Below are positions 17,434 through 25,627 of a DNA stretch of 40,015 nucleotides, one piece after another. This DNA is from Brevundimonas subvibrioides. Its GTDB lineage: Bacteria > Pseudomonadota > Alphaproteobacteria > Caulobacterales > Caulobacteraceae. Location: contig NCEB01000020.1 in NCBI GenBank assembly GCA_002280475.1, positions 1 to 40,015 on the forward strand, in the 5' to 3' direction. Made by a program: the position numbers and the translations under genes. How positions within the stretch are numbered: the first letter of the stretch is position 1; every line of letters starts with the position of its first letter. The notes below the pieces were generated by a model, which was not told where the DNA came from, did not search any database, and worked only from the letters and a program-made list of their open reading frames with translations.

Positions 17434-17919
17434 CTATTTCTTGCGGAACTGGTCCAGGGAGACGACCTTGGGCCCGTCGTCGCCGGAGGGCGGCGGGTCC
17501 GTGCGCTTGGGTGCCGGCAGCTCGGCCACGGTCTGGGCGACCGGCTCGGGCGCCTCGAACTGCAGCAGGAACTGCACGCTGGGATCGTAGAAGCGCGTGA
17601 CGGCCGTATAGGGCACGGTCAGGACCTTGGGCATGCCGCCGAACTTCAGCATGACCGAGAACAGGTCGTGCTCGACCGCCAGGTCCCAGTACTGGTGCTG
17701 AAGGACCACCGTCATCTCGTCCGGATACTTGGCGACCACGTCGGGCGGCACCGACACGCCAGGGGAGCGGGTCTTGAAGGTGATATAGAAATGGTGCGCG
17801 CCGGGGATGCCCGAGGGGCTGGCCGCGCGTTCGAGCGCGGAACGGATCACGCCGCGCAGGGCGTCCTGCGCGAGCTTCTCGTACTGCATCTCGTCGATCG
17901 GCTGGGCGTCGTCGGCCAT
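17434..17919 (-). CDS. sspB: SspB, adaptor for ClpXP degradation of tagged proteins
   Basis: A 161-residue alphaproteobacterial SspB. The core (about residues 15-115) includes HFYITFKT and MTVVLQHQYWDLAV, which form the tag-binding fold. A Pro/Asp-rich flexible linker follows, and the last residues VSLDQFRKK form the ClpX-binding tail. SspB recognises the ssrA tag and tethers it to ClpX. The ssrA gene lies directly upstream on the same strand, so adaptor and tag are neighbours. AGGA is 8 bases before the ATG. Two small hairpin repeats lie 82-131 bases upstream of the start. Confidence 0.93.
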   Translation of the reverse strand: MADDAQPIDEMQYEKLAQDALRGVIRSALERAASPSGIPGAHHFYITFKTRSPGVSVPPDVVAKYPDEMTVVLQHQYWDLAVEHDLFSVMLKFGGMPKVLTVPYTAVTRFYDPSVQFLLQFEAPEPVAQTVAELPAPKRTDPPPSGDDGPKVVSLDQFRKK

Positions 17920-18000
17920 CAGTGTCCTCGCTAGCGCGCTGACAGATAGCCGGGCCGGGCGGCGGGCGAAAGGTGGGACGGGCGGGAAAAGTCCCGGGCG

Positions 18001-18054
18001 TCTGTTGCCAGGCGCGCTGAAGGGAAGTGGGGGCTTCTGTTGCCAGGCGCCCCC
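18001..18054 (-). repeat. Tandem GCAA-loop hairpins between ssrA and sspB
   Basis: A 15-base direct repeat (18001-18015 and 18036-18050, 35-base period) reads GCGCCTGGCAACAGA on the minus strand. In each copy CTG and CAG can pair to present a GCAA (GNRA-type) tetraloop. The sspB-proximal copy extends to a 7-bp stem. The ssrA-proximal copy also sits in the loop of a GGGGGC/GCCCCC stem (18029-18034 with 18049-18054). It could be the ssrA terminator region, a processing site or an sspB leader element. Confidence 0.7.
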
Positions 18055-18060
18055 GGGCCC

Positions 18061-18352
18061 CGCCCAGGGATCTGAACCCCTAGGACTTAAGTGTTCGAAG
18101 TCTGTCGAACCGCATTACGCGGCGAGACGGACTTCTCCAGCGAAGTTATCGTTCGCAGTTAGAAAATGGCCCGATACGGTGGGCCAGGACGAGCGAAAGC
18201 AGTCTTCTTTACACGTCCGTCGATGCTAGTCGGCCCCGCATCTCCCGCGATGACCGGGAGCGATTGGTGGAGCCGCCGGGAATCGCACCCGGGTCCGGTC
18301 CGCTTATTACAAGCGCGTTTATCGCCATATCCGGAGCAAGCCCCGGCAAGGA
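18061..18352 (-). ncRNA. ssrA: Two-piece (circularly permuted) tmRNA
   Basis: Reading the minus strand, the acceptor piece comes first (about 18352-18265). It has a T-arm and ends CGGCTCCACCA, with the CCA encoded. After a short spacer, the coding piece starts at 18237 with GGGGCCG, which pairs over 7 bp with CGGCTCC and includes G-U at the third pair, the alanine identity element. The tag reading frame at 18156-18115 is ANDNFAGEVRLAA then TAA, so the full tag with charged Ala would be AANDNFAGEVRLAA. This gene order, acceptor before coding piece, is the alphaproteobacterial permuted form. The exact 3' end of the coding piece is uncertain; a hairpin at 18063-18084 (CCTAGGGG/TCCCTGGG) may mark it. 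Confidence 0.92.
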
Positions 18353-18353
18353 C

Positions 18354-18382
18354 AATATAGGCGCAGGGGCGGTGAATTCCAA
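18354..18382 (-). promoter_or_regulatory. Sigma-70-type promoter of ssrA
   Basis: On the minus strand TTGGAA (18377-18382) and TATATT (18354-18359) are separated by exactly 17 bases. The start point would fall within a few bases of the tmRNA acceptor piece. Confidence 0.75.
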
Positions 18383-18402
18383 GTTCACAACCAAACCCAT
18401 CC

Positions 18403-18521
18403 GTGCACCCCGGCGAAGGCCGGGGTCCAGGTCACGGACGCGGGCGGCCGGGATCGCGCGCCGCGTCTTTTGATCAAGCACGGAGCTTGCCATCTGGACC
18501 CCGGCCTTCGCCGGGGTGCAC
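18403..18521. repeat. Long inverted-repeat intergenic element, type B
   Basis: Perfect 28-base inverted repeats (18403-18430 and 18494-18521) flank 63 bases. Each arm holds an inner palindrome CCCCGGC-GAAG-GCCGGGG. It sits between the ssrA promoter and the PP2C-kinase gene. This type of CCGGCCTTCGCCGG repeat is widespread between genes in alphaproteobacteria. Confidence 0.92.
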
Positions 18522-18546
18522 GGTGGGGTGGGCAGGGGGATCGGCC

Positions 18547-20241
18547 ATGGACGCGGACGGCAGGCTTCAGATCGCGGCGGGCTTCGCCACGGCGCTCGGG
18601 CCGCGCGCGGACAATCAGGATTTCGGCGCGGTCCATATCGGCCCTCCCTCGGAACAGGCCCTTCACGGCGTGGTCGCCCTGGTCGCCGACGGGGTCTCCG
18701 GCTCCAAGGCGGGGCGGATCGCGTCGGAGCTCGCCGGCCGCACCTTCATCGACGCCTATGTCGATCAGAACCCTCTGAAGGGCGTCGCCTCCGCCGGCAT
18801 CGGCGCCCTCGCCGGCTACAACCGCTGGCTCCACGCCAAGGGGCGCTCCGACCCCGACATGGCGGGCGCCGCCACCACCTTCACCGCCCTGGTGCTGCGG
18901 GGGCGCGAGGCGACGGCCCTGCATGTTGGCGACAGCCGGGCCTGGCATTTCCGCGACGGCGTCCTGACCCGACTGACCGAGGACCATGTGCTGGCCCAGC
19001 CCGGCCTCAGCCACGTCCTGTACCGTGCCATCGGCATCGAGCCGGACCTGCGTTTGGACACCCGCGCCGTCCCGCTGAAGGCCCACGACCGGCTGCTGCT
19101 CACGACCGACGGCGTCCACGTCGTGGTGTCGGAGGCGGACCTGACCCGCTTGCTGGCCCGCCGCGCCTCGTCGGAAGCCGACGCCCAGGCCATCGTCGAC
19201 GCGGCCGCCGCCGCCGAGACCCGGGACAACGCCACCGCCATCGTCATCGACGTCATCCGCATCGGCGCGGTGGACCAGGACGCCATCGGGGCCGAGGCCG
19301 CCGACCTGCCGATCCTCCCGGCCCCCAAGGTCGGCGACAACATCGACGGCTTCCGGCTGGAGCGGATGATCTCCGACGGCAAATACACCCGGGTCTTCGT
19401 CGCCCGGGACGGGGAGGGCGCACCTCTCGTCGTCCTGAAGTTCCCCAAGCCCAAGCTGCTGTCCGAGGCCGGCGCGCGCGGGGCCTTCCTGCGCGAAAGC
19501 TTCATCGGCCGCCGCATCGACAGTCCCTACGTCGGCAAGACCCTGACGCTGGACCCCGGCCGCCAGAGCCGCCTCTACATCGCCCAGCCCCTGTATGTCG
19601 GCCGCACCCTGCATGCCCGGATCGCCGACGAGCCGTTCCAGATCCCCGAGGGCATCGACCTGTCCATCCGCCTGTCGCGCGCCGTCGCCGCCCTGCACCG
19701 CCTCGGGATCGCTCACCGCGACATCAAGCCCGACAACGTCATCCTCGAAACCAACGGCGGGATGAAGCTGATCGACCTGGGCGTCGCCCGCCTGCCGAGG
19801 ACCCCGGAGTTTTCCGAGACCGAGGCCCCCGGCACCCCCGGCTACAAGGCGCCCGAGATGTTCGCCGGCAACCCCGGCGATGCCCGCACCGATCAGTACG
19901 CCCTGGGCGTCACCCTCTACCGCCTGTTCACCGGCGACTATCCCTCGGGTCAGGAGACCGATTTCAGCCGAATCCGCTTCGACAAGCCGACCCGCCCCAC
20001 CACCCACCGCCCCGACATGCCCGCCTGGCTCGAAGCCGCCATCCTGCGGACCCTGTCCGTCGACCCCGCCGACCGCTTCGCCGACGTCGAGGAATTGATC
20101 CACGTCCTCGAAAGCGGCAGCGCCGCCGCCGTCCCGATGCGGCGCGATCTGTCGCTCATGGAGCGCGAGCCGGTGCGCTTCTGGCAGGCGGTCAGCGCGG
20201 GGCTGTTCGTGCTGTTGCTGGTGAGCTGGATGGTGCGGTGA
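18547..20241 (+). CDS. Bifunctional PP2C phosphatase / Ser-Thr protein kinase, membrane-anchored
   Basis: A 564-residue fusion of opposing activities. Residues 1 to about 240 form a PP2C domain with ADGVSG, VGDSRAW (near 128), TTDGVH (near 188) and RDNATAIV (near 226), so the metal-binding Asp residues are present. From about 265 to 535 a Hanks-type kinase follows: invariant Lys in VVLKFPKP, catalytic HRDIKPDN (H390), DLGVA in place of DFG, and GTPGYKAPE. A single transmembrane helix near 543-562 ends the protein with only two residues after it. Both catalytic domains would therefore face the cytoplasm. This domain order is known in proteobacteria, but its targets are not. ATG 18547 is chosen because upstream sequence is the repeat element. 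Confidence 0.9.
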   Translation: MDADGRLQIAAGFATALGPRADNQDFGAVHIGPPSEQALHGVVALVADGVSGSKAGRIASELAGRTFIDAYVDQNPLKGVASAGIGALAGYNRWLHAKGRSDPDMAGAATTFTALVLRGREATALHVGDSRAWHFRDGVLTRLTEDHVLAQPGLSHVLYRAIGIEPDLRLDTRAVPLKAHDRLLLTTDGVHVVVSEADLTRLLARRASSEADAQAIVDAAAAAETRDNATAIVIDVIRIGAVDQDAIGAEAADLPILPAPKVGDNIDGFRLERMISDGKYTRVFVARDGEGAPLVVLKFPKPKLLSEAGARGAFLRESFIGRRIDSPYVGKTLTLDPGRQSRLYIAQPLYVGRTLHARIADEPFQIPEGIDLSIRLSRAVAALHRLGIAHRDIKPDNVILETNGGMKLIDLGVARLPRTPEFSETEAPGTPGYKAPEMFAGNPGDARTDQYALGVTLYRLFTGDYPSGQETDFSRIRFDKPTRPTTHRPDMPAWLEAAILRTLSVDPADRFADVEELIHVLESGSAAAVPMRRDLSLMEREPVRFWQAVSAGLFVLLLVSWMVR

Positions 20242-20314
20242 CTTGGCGCTTGCCCCCGGGCGTGTGGAGACGCTCTAAGGGTAACGCCGAATTCCCGGCG
20301 CGAGGGTTGGCACC

Positions 20315-21127
20315 GTGAATCCGAACAAGGCTCTTTGGGAAAAGGGTGATTTCACCCGCATCGCTGCATCCATGCGCGAGAGCGGCGAGGCCCTCGTTGA
20401 CACTCTCGGCATCACGCCGGGCATGGCCGTCCTGGACCTCGGTTGCGGCGACGGCACCACGGCCCTTCCGGCCGCGCGTCTCGGGGCCGAGGTCCTGGGC
20501 GTGGACATCGCCGAGAACCTGGTTGCCGCCGGCAACGCCAGGGCTTCGGCCGCGGGTTTGTCCAACCTCCGCTTCCAGCAGGGCGACGCCTCTGACTTGC
20601 AGGGCCTGGAAGACGGGCGCTTCGATCTGGTGGTCAGCATCTTCGGTGCGATGTTCGCTCCGCGTCCCTTCGATGTTGCCAAGGAGATGGCACGGGTAAC
20701 GCGCAGCGGAGGACGCATCGTCATGGGGAACTGGATTCCCGGTGATCCGACCCTCATCGCCCAGGTCCTGAAGATCAGCGCCGCCTATGCACCGCCTCCG
20801 CCCGAGGGCTTCATCAGCCCGATGACCTGGGGCGTCGAGACCAACGTTAGAGAGCGTTTCGAGACGGCCGGCGTCCCTGCCGCCAATATCACTTGTGCAC
20901 CGGCGACCTATGTTTTTGCGGCTCCCCAGCCACCGCGCTGGATGGTCGAGAACATGAAGACCTTCTATGGCCCGACCATGAACGCTTTCGAGGCGGCATC
21001 GAACGATGGCAGGGCCGAGGCGCTCGAGGCCGAACTCGTGGACCTGTTCGAGACCCAGAATCAGGCTGGTCCGGAGGCCACCCGAATACCTGCGATTTTC
21101 TTGAAGGTCGTGGTCACGAAGTCCTGA
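20315..21127 (+). CDS. Class I SAM-dependent methyltransferase
   Basis: A 270-residue methyltransferase. Motif I is VLDLGCGDGTTA (about residues 40-51), followed by an acidic strand end VLGVDIAENLV and the post-motif QGDASDL. A FDLVVSIFGAMFAP segment and a GGRIVMGNW strand complete the Rossmann fold. It resembles ubiquinone/menaquinone or arsenite-type methyltransferases, but nothing identifies the substrate. The start is GTG 20315. Transcription may continue from the PP2C-kinase gene 73 bases upstream. Confidence 0.82.
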   Translation: MNPNKALWEKGDFTRIAASMRESGEALVDTLGITPGMAVLDLGCGDGTTALPAARLGAEVLGVDIAENLVAAGNARASAAGLSNLRFQQGDASDLQGLEDGRFDLVVSIFGAMFAPRPFDVAKEMARVTRSGGRIVMGNWIPGDPTLIAQVLKISAAYAPPPPEGFISPMTWGVETNVRERFETAGVPAANITCAPATYVFAAPQPPRWMVENMKTFYGPTMNAFEAASNDGRAEALEAELVDLFETQNQAGPEATRIPAIFLKVVVTKS

Positions 21128-21170
21128 TGTCTAACGGTCGTGGAGCTTGAGGATTGCGAGCTTTCCCCGG

Positions 21171-22046
21171 CTACAGTGCCCGCCCCCAATCCCCGCACTG
21201 GTTCCTGAACCACGTCAGCTGCCGCTTCGCATAGTTCCGCGTCGCCTGCTGCATCGCGGTCGTCGCCTCGGCCTGGGTCATCTCGCCGGCCAGACCCGCC
21301 GTCAGTTCCCGCACCCCGACCGCCTTCATCGCCGGCAGCGCCGGGTCCAGCTCCCGAGCCGCCAGCGCCCGGACCTCGTCCAGCGCGCCGGTCTCCAGCA
21401 TCGTCAGCACCCGCGCGTCGCAGGCGGCGTACAGCGCCTCGCGCTCCGGCTCGATCACCATTCGGTCATAGGTCCCCGGCGCCAGCAGCGGACGGGTCGA
21501 GGCCTGCCAGTCGGACAGCGACCGACCCGTCGCTCGCGCCACGGCCCAGGCCCGCGTCAGCCGCTGGCGATCCCCGCGCTCGATCGCGGCGGCGGCGGGC
21601 GGATCGAAGGTGGTCAGCCGCAGGCGGAACGCCGCCTCGCCCTCGGTGTCGTACAGCGCCGTCGCCTCTTCGCGCGCCGCCATCGGCACGTCGGGGATAT
21701 CAGCCAGTCCCTTGGTCAGGGCCGAGAAATACAGCCCCGTCCCGCCCACGATCAGCACCGGTCGTCCCTGGGCCTGGAACGCCTCCAGCAGCGGCATCAC
21801 CGCCCGCGTCCACCGCCCGACCGACCAGGCCTCCGAGGCGTCCACCGTGCCGTACAGGTGATGGGGCGCGCGGCCCTCCTCCTCCGGCGACGGTCGGGCG
21901 GTCAAGACCCGCAGGTCGGCGTACAGCTGCTGGCTGTCGGCGTTGACGATGGCGGCCCCCATCGCCTCGGCCATCTCCAGCGCGCGTCGCGACTTTCCCG
22001 AGGCGGTCGGTCCGGCGATCAGGGTGACGGGGGCGGGTCGGGGCAC
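21171..22046 (-). CDS. miaA: tRNA dimethylallyltransferase
   Basis: Adds a dimethylallyl group to A37 of tRNAs reading UNN codons. The P-loop GPTASGKS, the substrate-recognition motif NADSQQLYADL, VGGTGLY and the C-terminal KRQLTWFR are all present. Length is 291 residues, normal for MiaA. No ATG is available; GTG 22046 begins the protein VPRPAPVTLIAG just before the P-loop strand. In-frame sequence upstream of this would enter the divergent Mrp gene. It is divergent from that gene across 69 bases. Confidence 0.93.
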   Translation of the reverse strand: MPRPAPVTLIAGPTASGKSRRALEMAEAMGAAIVNADSQQLYADLRVLTARPSPEEEGRAPHHLYGTVDASEAWSVGRWTRAVMPLLEAFQAQGRPVLIVGGTGLYFSALTKGLADIPDVPMAAREEATALYDTEGEAAFRLRLTTFDPPAAAAIERGDRQRLTRAWAVARATGRSLSDWQASTRPLLAPGTYDRMVIEPEREALYAACDARVLTMLETGALDEVRALAARELDPALPAMKAVGVRELTAGLAGEMTQAEATTAMQQATRNYAKRQLTWFRNQCGDWGRAL

Positions 22047-22115
22047 ATCGGGCTCGCTAGCGACAAGGTCTGCGGATAGAACGCGCGTCCATCCCCTGCA
22101 ACCGAGGCCGTCCCC

Positions 22116-23159
22116 GTGATCGACCGCGCCGCCGTCGAAGCCGTGTTGAACGCCATTCCCGACCCCGCCACGGGCCGGGGGCTGGTCGAGGCCGGGGTCG
22201 CCGAGGGCCTGACCGTGACCGCCGACCGGGCCGGCTTCGTCATCGAGGTTCCCGCCGCCCGGGTCGCCGCCTACGCCCCTGTCCGCGACGCGGCAGAGGC
22301 GGCGCTGAAGGCCATGCCGGGCATGAGCCGGGTGTCCGTGATCCTGACGTCCGAGGCCCCCGCGCCCGCGCGAAAGGCCAGCCTGTCGCGCGAGGCGGTG
22401 GATCAGGGCCGCCCCCGCGCGCCCGTGCCGACCGACCGACCGTCCCACGTCCGCCGCGTCATCGCCGTGGCCAGCGGCAAGGGTGGGGTGGGCAAGTCGA
22501 CCGTGTCGGTGAACCTGGCCGCCGCCTTCGCCCGCGCGGGCTGGTCGACCGGCATCCTGGACGCCGACGTTCACGGTCCCAGCCTGCCGACCATGCTGGG
22601 TCTGTCCGGCCAGCCCGAATACCGCGACGGGATGATGGAGCCCCGCCGTGCCCACGGCCTGCTGGCCATGTCCGTCGGCCTGCTGACGAGGTCGGACGAC
22701 GCCATGATCTGGCGCGGACCCATGGCCTCCCAGGCCCTGACCCAGATGCTGACCCAGACCCGCTGGGGCACCGAGGATCAGCCGCTGGACGTGCTGGTCG
22801 TCGATCTGCCGCCCGGCACCGGCGACGTGCAGCTGACCCTGATCCAGAAGACGCCGCTGGACGGGGTGGTGATCGTCACGACGCCTCAGGAGGTCGCCCT
22901 GGCCGACGCCCGCCGGGCCCATACCCTGTTCCAGCGCGTGGGCGTGCCCACGCTGGGCCTGATCGAGAACATGACCGGCGACGTCTTCGGGCGTGGCGGC
23001 GGCGAGGCGGAGGCGGCGCGGATCGGCGCAGCCTTCCTGGGCGATCTGCCGCTGCACGCTGATGTGCGCCGTGCCGGCGACGCGGGTTCGCCCCTGGCCG
23101 AGGGCGAGATGGCCGCCCGCTTCGATGCCATCGTCGTGAGGGTGATGGCCGCGGGGTGA
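22116..23159 (+). CDS. Mrp/NBP35-family P-loop ATPase (ApbC-like)
   Basis: Iron-sulfur cluster carrier family, 347 residues. It has an N-terminal MIP18/DUF59-like domain (about 1-90), then the deviant Walker A SGKGGVGKST, DADVHGPS, and DLPPGTGDVQLTL. The C-terminal CxxC that binds the bridging cluster in E. coli Mrp is not present: after GLIENMTG the sequence passes straight to DVFGRGGG. So the ATPase is clear, but cluster binding by the usual cysteines is not supported. The start is GTG 22116. Confidence 0.88.
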   Translation: MIDRAAVEAVLNAIPDPATGRGLVEAGVAEGLTVTADRAGFVIEVPAARVAAYAPVRDAAEAALKAMPGMSRVSVILTSEAPAPARKASLSREAVDQGRPRAPVPTDRPSHVRRVIAVASGKGGVGKSTVSVNLAAAFARAGWSTGILDADVHGPSLPTMLGLSGQPEYRDGMMEPRRAHGLLAMSVGLLTRSDDAMIWRGPMASQALTQMLTQTRWGTEDQPLDVLVVDLPPGTGDVQLTLIQKTPLDGVVIVTTPQEVALADARRAHTLFQRVGVPTLGLIENMTGDVFGRGGGEAEAARIGAAFLGDLPLHADVRRAGDAGSPLAEGEMAARFDAIVVRVMAAG

Positions 23160-23177
23160 GACACGCGCGCGCTTGGA

Positions 23178-24536
23178 ATGCCGACGGCGGCCGGTATGAT
23201 GACGCACGCCCACCGGTTCCGGAGTTCCGCCTTGTCCCTGTCTCTCGAGCGCGAGCTTGCGGTCGGCCCCGTCCCGGCCGTGGTCGCCCTGCCTGAGGGC
23301 TTCGACCCCGGTCGCTATCGGCGCAGCCACCGCGATGTGGCCCAGAGCGGCGTGGATCCGGCCCAGCACTGGCTCACCATCGGGCGGGCCGAGGAACGCG
23401 CCGGCCTGCGTCCCAACTGGCGCTATCCCCGGTTCCAGACCGCCTACTATCTGCTGAACAACCCCGACGTCGCCGGCCTGATCCGTGACGGCGTCGTCGA
23501 CAGCGCCGCCGACCACTGGTTCCGCTTCGGTCGCGACGAGCATCGGCGAGGCCAGCGTCCGCTGGGCCAGGACTTCGACGAGGTCGCCTATCTGGACCGT
23601 CGTCACGACATCGCCTCCGCCGTGCGGCGCGGCGGCTACGCCAGCGGCTTCGACCACTGGCTGTGCTGGGGGCGCGGCGAGGACGAGGACGCGGCGACGT
23701 CGGTGCTACGGATTCCCCGCACCCGTCCGTCCACCGACGCGCTCAGCGCGGAACAGCAGTCCTTCTGGAAGGAGAACGGCTTCGTCATCCTGCCGGGCGC
23801 GATCTCGGCCGAGCGGTGCGACGAGGCCACCCGCCGGATCGACGAGATCTGGGCGACGCGCGCCACGGCCGACCACCCCTTCTGTATCGATGTGAAGCTG
23901 GAGACGCCCGAGCAGCGCCGCATCCCCATGGCGGCCGCGCCCGACGAGGCCAAGGCAGCACCCTACAAGATCAACGACAGCTTCATGGCGGACGACTTCT
24001 TCGCCGACATCGCCCTGGACCCCGAGGTGACCAAGGTCCTGCAATGGGTGCTGGAGGCCGACCCGTGCGTCGTCGCCTCGCTGAACTTCGAGCGCGGCAG
24101 CACCCAGGATTTCCACACCGACACCCTCTTCATGCCGGGCGGCCGCCAGGGCGCCATGACCGCCGCCTGGTTCGCCTTCGAGGATGTCTTCGAGGAGGCG
24201 GGGCCGCTGATCTACTATCCCGGCAGCCACCAGATCCCGATCTTCCGCTTCTCGACCGGCTCACCGGCCCATGTGGCATCGGAGTTCCACCTGTATCAGC
24301 ACCACATGCGCGACAATGTGGATCGCCTGGCCCTGGTGCCGCAGAAATTCCTGCCCAGGAAGGGCGACGTCCTGATCTGGCACGAGTTGCTGTTCCACGG
24401 CGGCGCGCCGATCGTCGATCCGTCGCGCACGCGAAAGAGCTTCGTCTGCCACTACTGGAACTCTGACCTGATGCCGGCGGAAGAGCTGTCTCCCTGGAAT
24501 GGCGTCTATCGTCAGAAGCGGGCCTATCTTGGCTGA
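23178..24536 (+). CDS. Phytanoyl-CoA dioxygenase (PhyH) family protein with three N-terminal repeats
   Basis: A 452-residue protein. Residues about 42-175 hold three copies of a 45-residue repeat (starting near 42, 86 and 133). Each has an aromatic Y/F start, an (N)PDVA-like centre, a HW or HWL/F motif and GR.E at its end. The C-terminal domain (about 185-452) is a PhyH-type Fe(II)/2-oxoglutarate dioxygenase: HTD (H313, D315), a distal His near 402-407 in WHELLFHGG, and a downstream Arg in SRTRKSF that would bind 2-oxoglutarate. It overlaps the membrane hydroxylase gene by up to 38 bases, so the two are probably coupled. The start could also be the ATG at 23196 or 23199. Confidence 0.87.
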   Translation: MPTAAGMMTHAHRFRSSALSLSLERELAVGPVPAVVALPEGFDPGRYRRSHRDVAQSGVDPAQHWLTIGRAEERAGLRPNWRYPRFQTAYYLLNNPDVAGLIRDGVVDSAADHWFRFGRDEHRRGQRPLGQDFDEVAYLDRRHDIASAVRRGGYASGFDHWLCWGRGEDEDAATSVLRIPRTRPSTDALSAEQQSFWKENGFVILPGAISAERCDEATRRIDEIWATRATADHPFCIDVKLETPEQRRIPMAAAPDEAKAAPYKINDSFMADDFFADIALDPEVTKVLQWVLEADPCVVASLNFERGSTQDFHTDTLFMPGGRQGAMTAAWFAFEDVFEEAGPLIYYPGSHQIPIFRFSTGSPAHVASEFHLYQHHMRDNVDRLALVPQKFLPRKGDVLIWHELLFHGGAPIVDPSRTRKSFVCHYWNSDLMPAEELSPWNGVYRQKRAYLG

Positions 24537-25323
24537 CACGGCGCTTTTCGGGCCCCCGATGCTCGTCGCGATCCTGGTCTCGACGGTCTGGCTCAGCCTG
24601 ATCATCGGGGCGCGCTACCTGCTGATCGCCGGGGCCGTCTGGTTGGCCGTCTGGGGGCGGGCCTCGGGCGTCGGCATCCGCCTGAACCGCGAGCGGCCGT
24701 CGCGGCGCCTGATCGCGCACGAGATCAAGTTCTCGCTGCTGTCCACGCCGATCTATGCCTTCCCCACGGCCGTCGCCCTGGAGGCGTGGAAGGCGGGCGG
24801 GACGATGATCTACGTCGATCCGGCGGCCTGGCCCCTGTGGTGGCTGCCGGTCAGTTTCCTGTTGCTGCTGATCGTCCAGGACACCCACTATTACTGGACG
24901 CACCGCCTGCTGCATGATCGGCGGTTCTTCGGCTGGGCCCACGCCGCCCACCACCGCGCCCGCGACCCCAGCCCCTTCGCCAGCTTCGCCTTCGACCCGG
25001 CCGAGGCGGCGCTCACGGCCTGGCTCCTGCCGCTGCTGGCCTTCGTTATTCCGCTGAACCTCTGGATGCTGGCCGTGCTGCTGGCCGTCATGACCGCCAC
25101 GGCGGTGATGAACCACTGCGGCTGGGAGATGTGGCCTCAACGCTGGGTCAGGGGTCGCGTCGGCTCGCAGCTGATCACCGCGACCCACCACAGCCGCCAT
25201 CACACCCACATGAAGACGAACTTCGGCCTCTACTTCCGGTTCTGGGACCGGCTGTGCGGGACCGATGCGATGCCGGAAGCGAAGACGGTTCAGCCCGGCT
25301 CGACGACCACCGCCGTCCCATAG
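24499..25323 (+). CDS. Sterol desaturase/fatty acid hydroxylase superfamily membrane protein
   Basis: An integral membrane di-iron hydroxylase, 274 residues. The histidine boxes HRLLH, HAAHH and the long cluster THHSRHHTHMKTNFGLY are intact. Four or five membrane helices surround them. Its 5' end overlaps the PhyH gene; a TTG at 24529 would reduce this to 8 bases. The two adjacent oxygenases suggest stepwise hydroxylation of a lipid, but the substrate is not shown. The 3' end overlaps the convergent YbjQ gene by 34 bases. Confidence 0.86.
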   Translation: MASIVRSGPILADTALFGPPMLVAILVSTVWLSLIIGARYLLIAGAVWLAVWGRASGVGIRLNRERPSRRLIAHEIKFSLLSTPIYAFPTAVALEAWKAGGTMIYVDPAAWPLWWLPVSFLLLLIVQDTHYYWTHRLLHDRRFFGWAHAAHHRARDPSPFASFAFDPAEAALTAWLLPLLAFVIPLNLWMLAVLLAVMTATAVMNHCGWEMWPQRWVRGRVGSQLITATHHSRHHTHMKTNFGLYFRFWDRLCGTDAMPEAKTVQPGSTTTAVP

Positions 25324-25610
25324 GCCAGGACTTCGGTCACGCCCGGCATGATCTCGTTGGATTCATATCGGATCGCCAGGACCGCGTTGCCTCCGGCGGC
25401 GCGTGCGTGTTCGAGCAGCAGATCGAAGGCCTCCTGGCGACCGGCCTCGGCCAGTTTCACATAGGCCCCGACCCGGCCGCCCAGCATCGACTGGACCCCG
25501 CCGATCGCGTCCGACACCAGGTTCCGGGATCGCACGGTGACGCCGCGCACCACCCCGATGTGGCGGGTCACACGGTGGCCGGTGATGTCGTTGGTGGTCG
25601 AGGTCAGCAT
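25290..25610 (-). CDS. YbjQ family (UPF0145) heavy-metal-binding-like protein
   Basis: A 106-residue protein with the YbjQ pattern: TTNDITGHRVTRHIGVVRG at the N-terminus, then ARAAGGNAVLAIRYESN. The family is thought to form pentamers and has no firm biochemical function. AGGAG lies 9 bases before the ATG. It follows folA by 17 bases on the same strand and may be co-transcribed. Confidence 0.88.
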   Translation of the reverse strand: MLTSTTNDITGHRVTRHIGVVRGVTVRSRNLVSDAIGGVQSMLGGRVGAYVKLAEAGRQEAFDLLLEHARAAGGNAVLAIRYESNEIMPGVTEVLAYGTAVVVEPG

Positions 25611-25627
25611 GGCGGCGTCTCCTGATC

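Noticed and set aside
22047..23657. N-terminal extension of the miaA frame to an 828-codon protein
   Set aside because: The extension is antisense to the Mrp and PhyH genes. MiaA is complete from GTG 22046.
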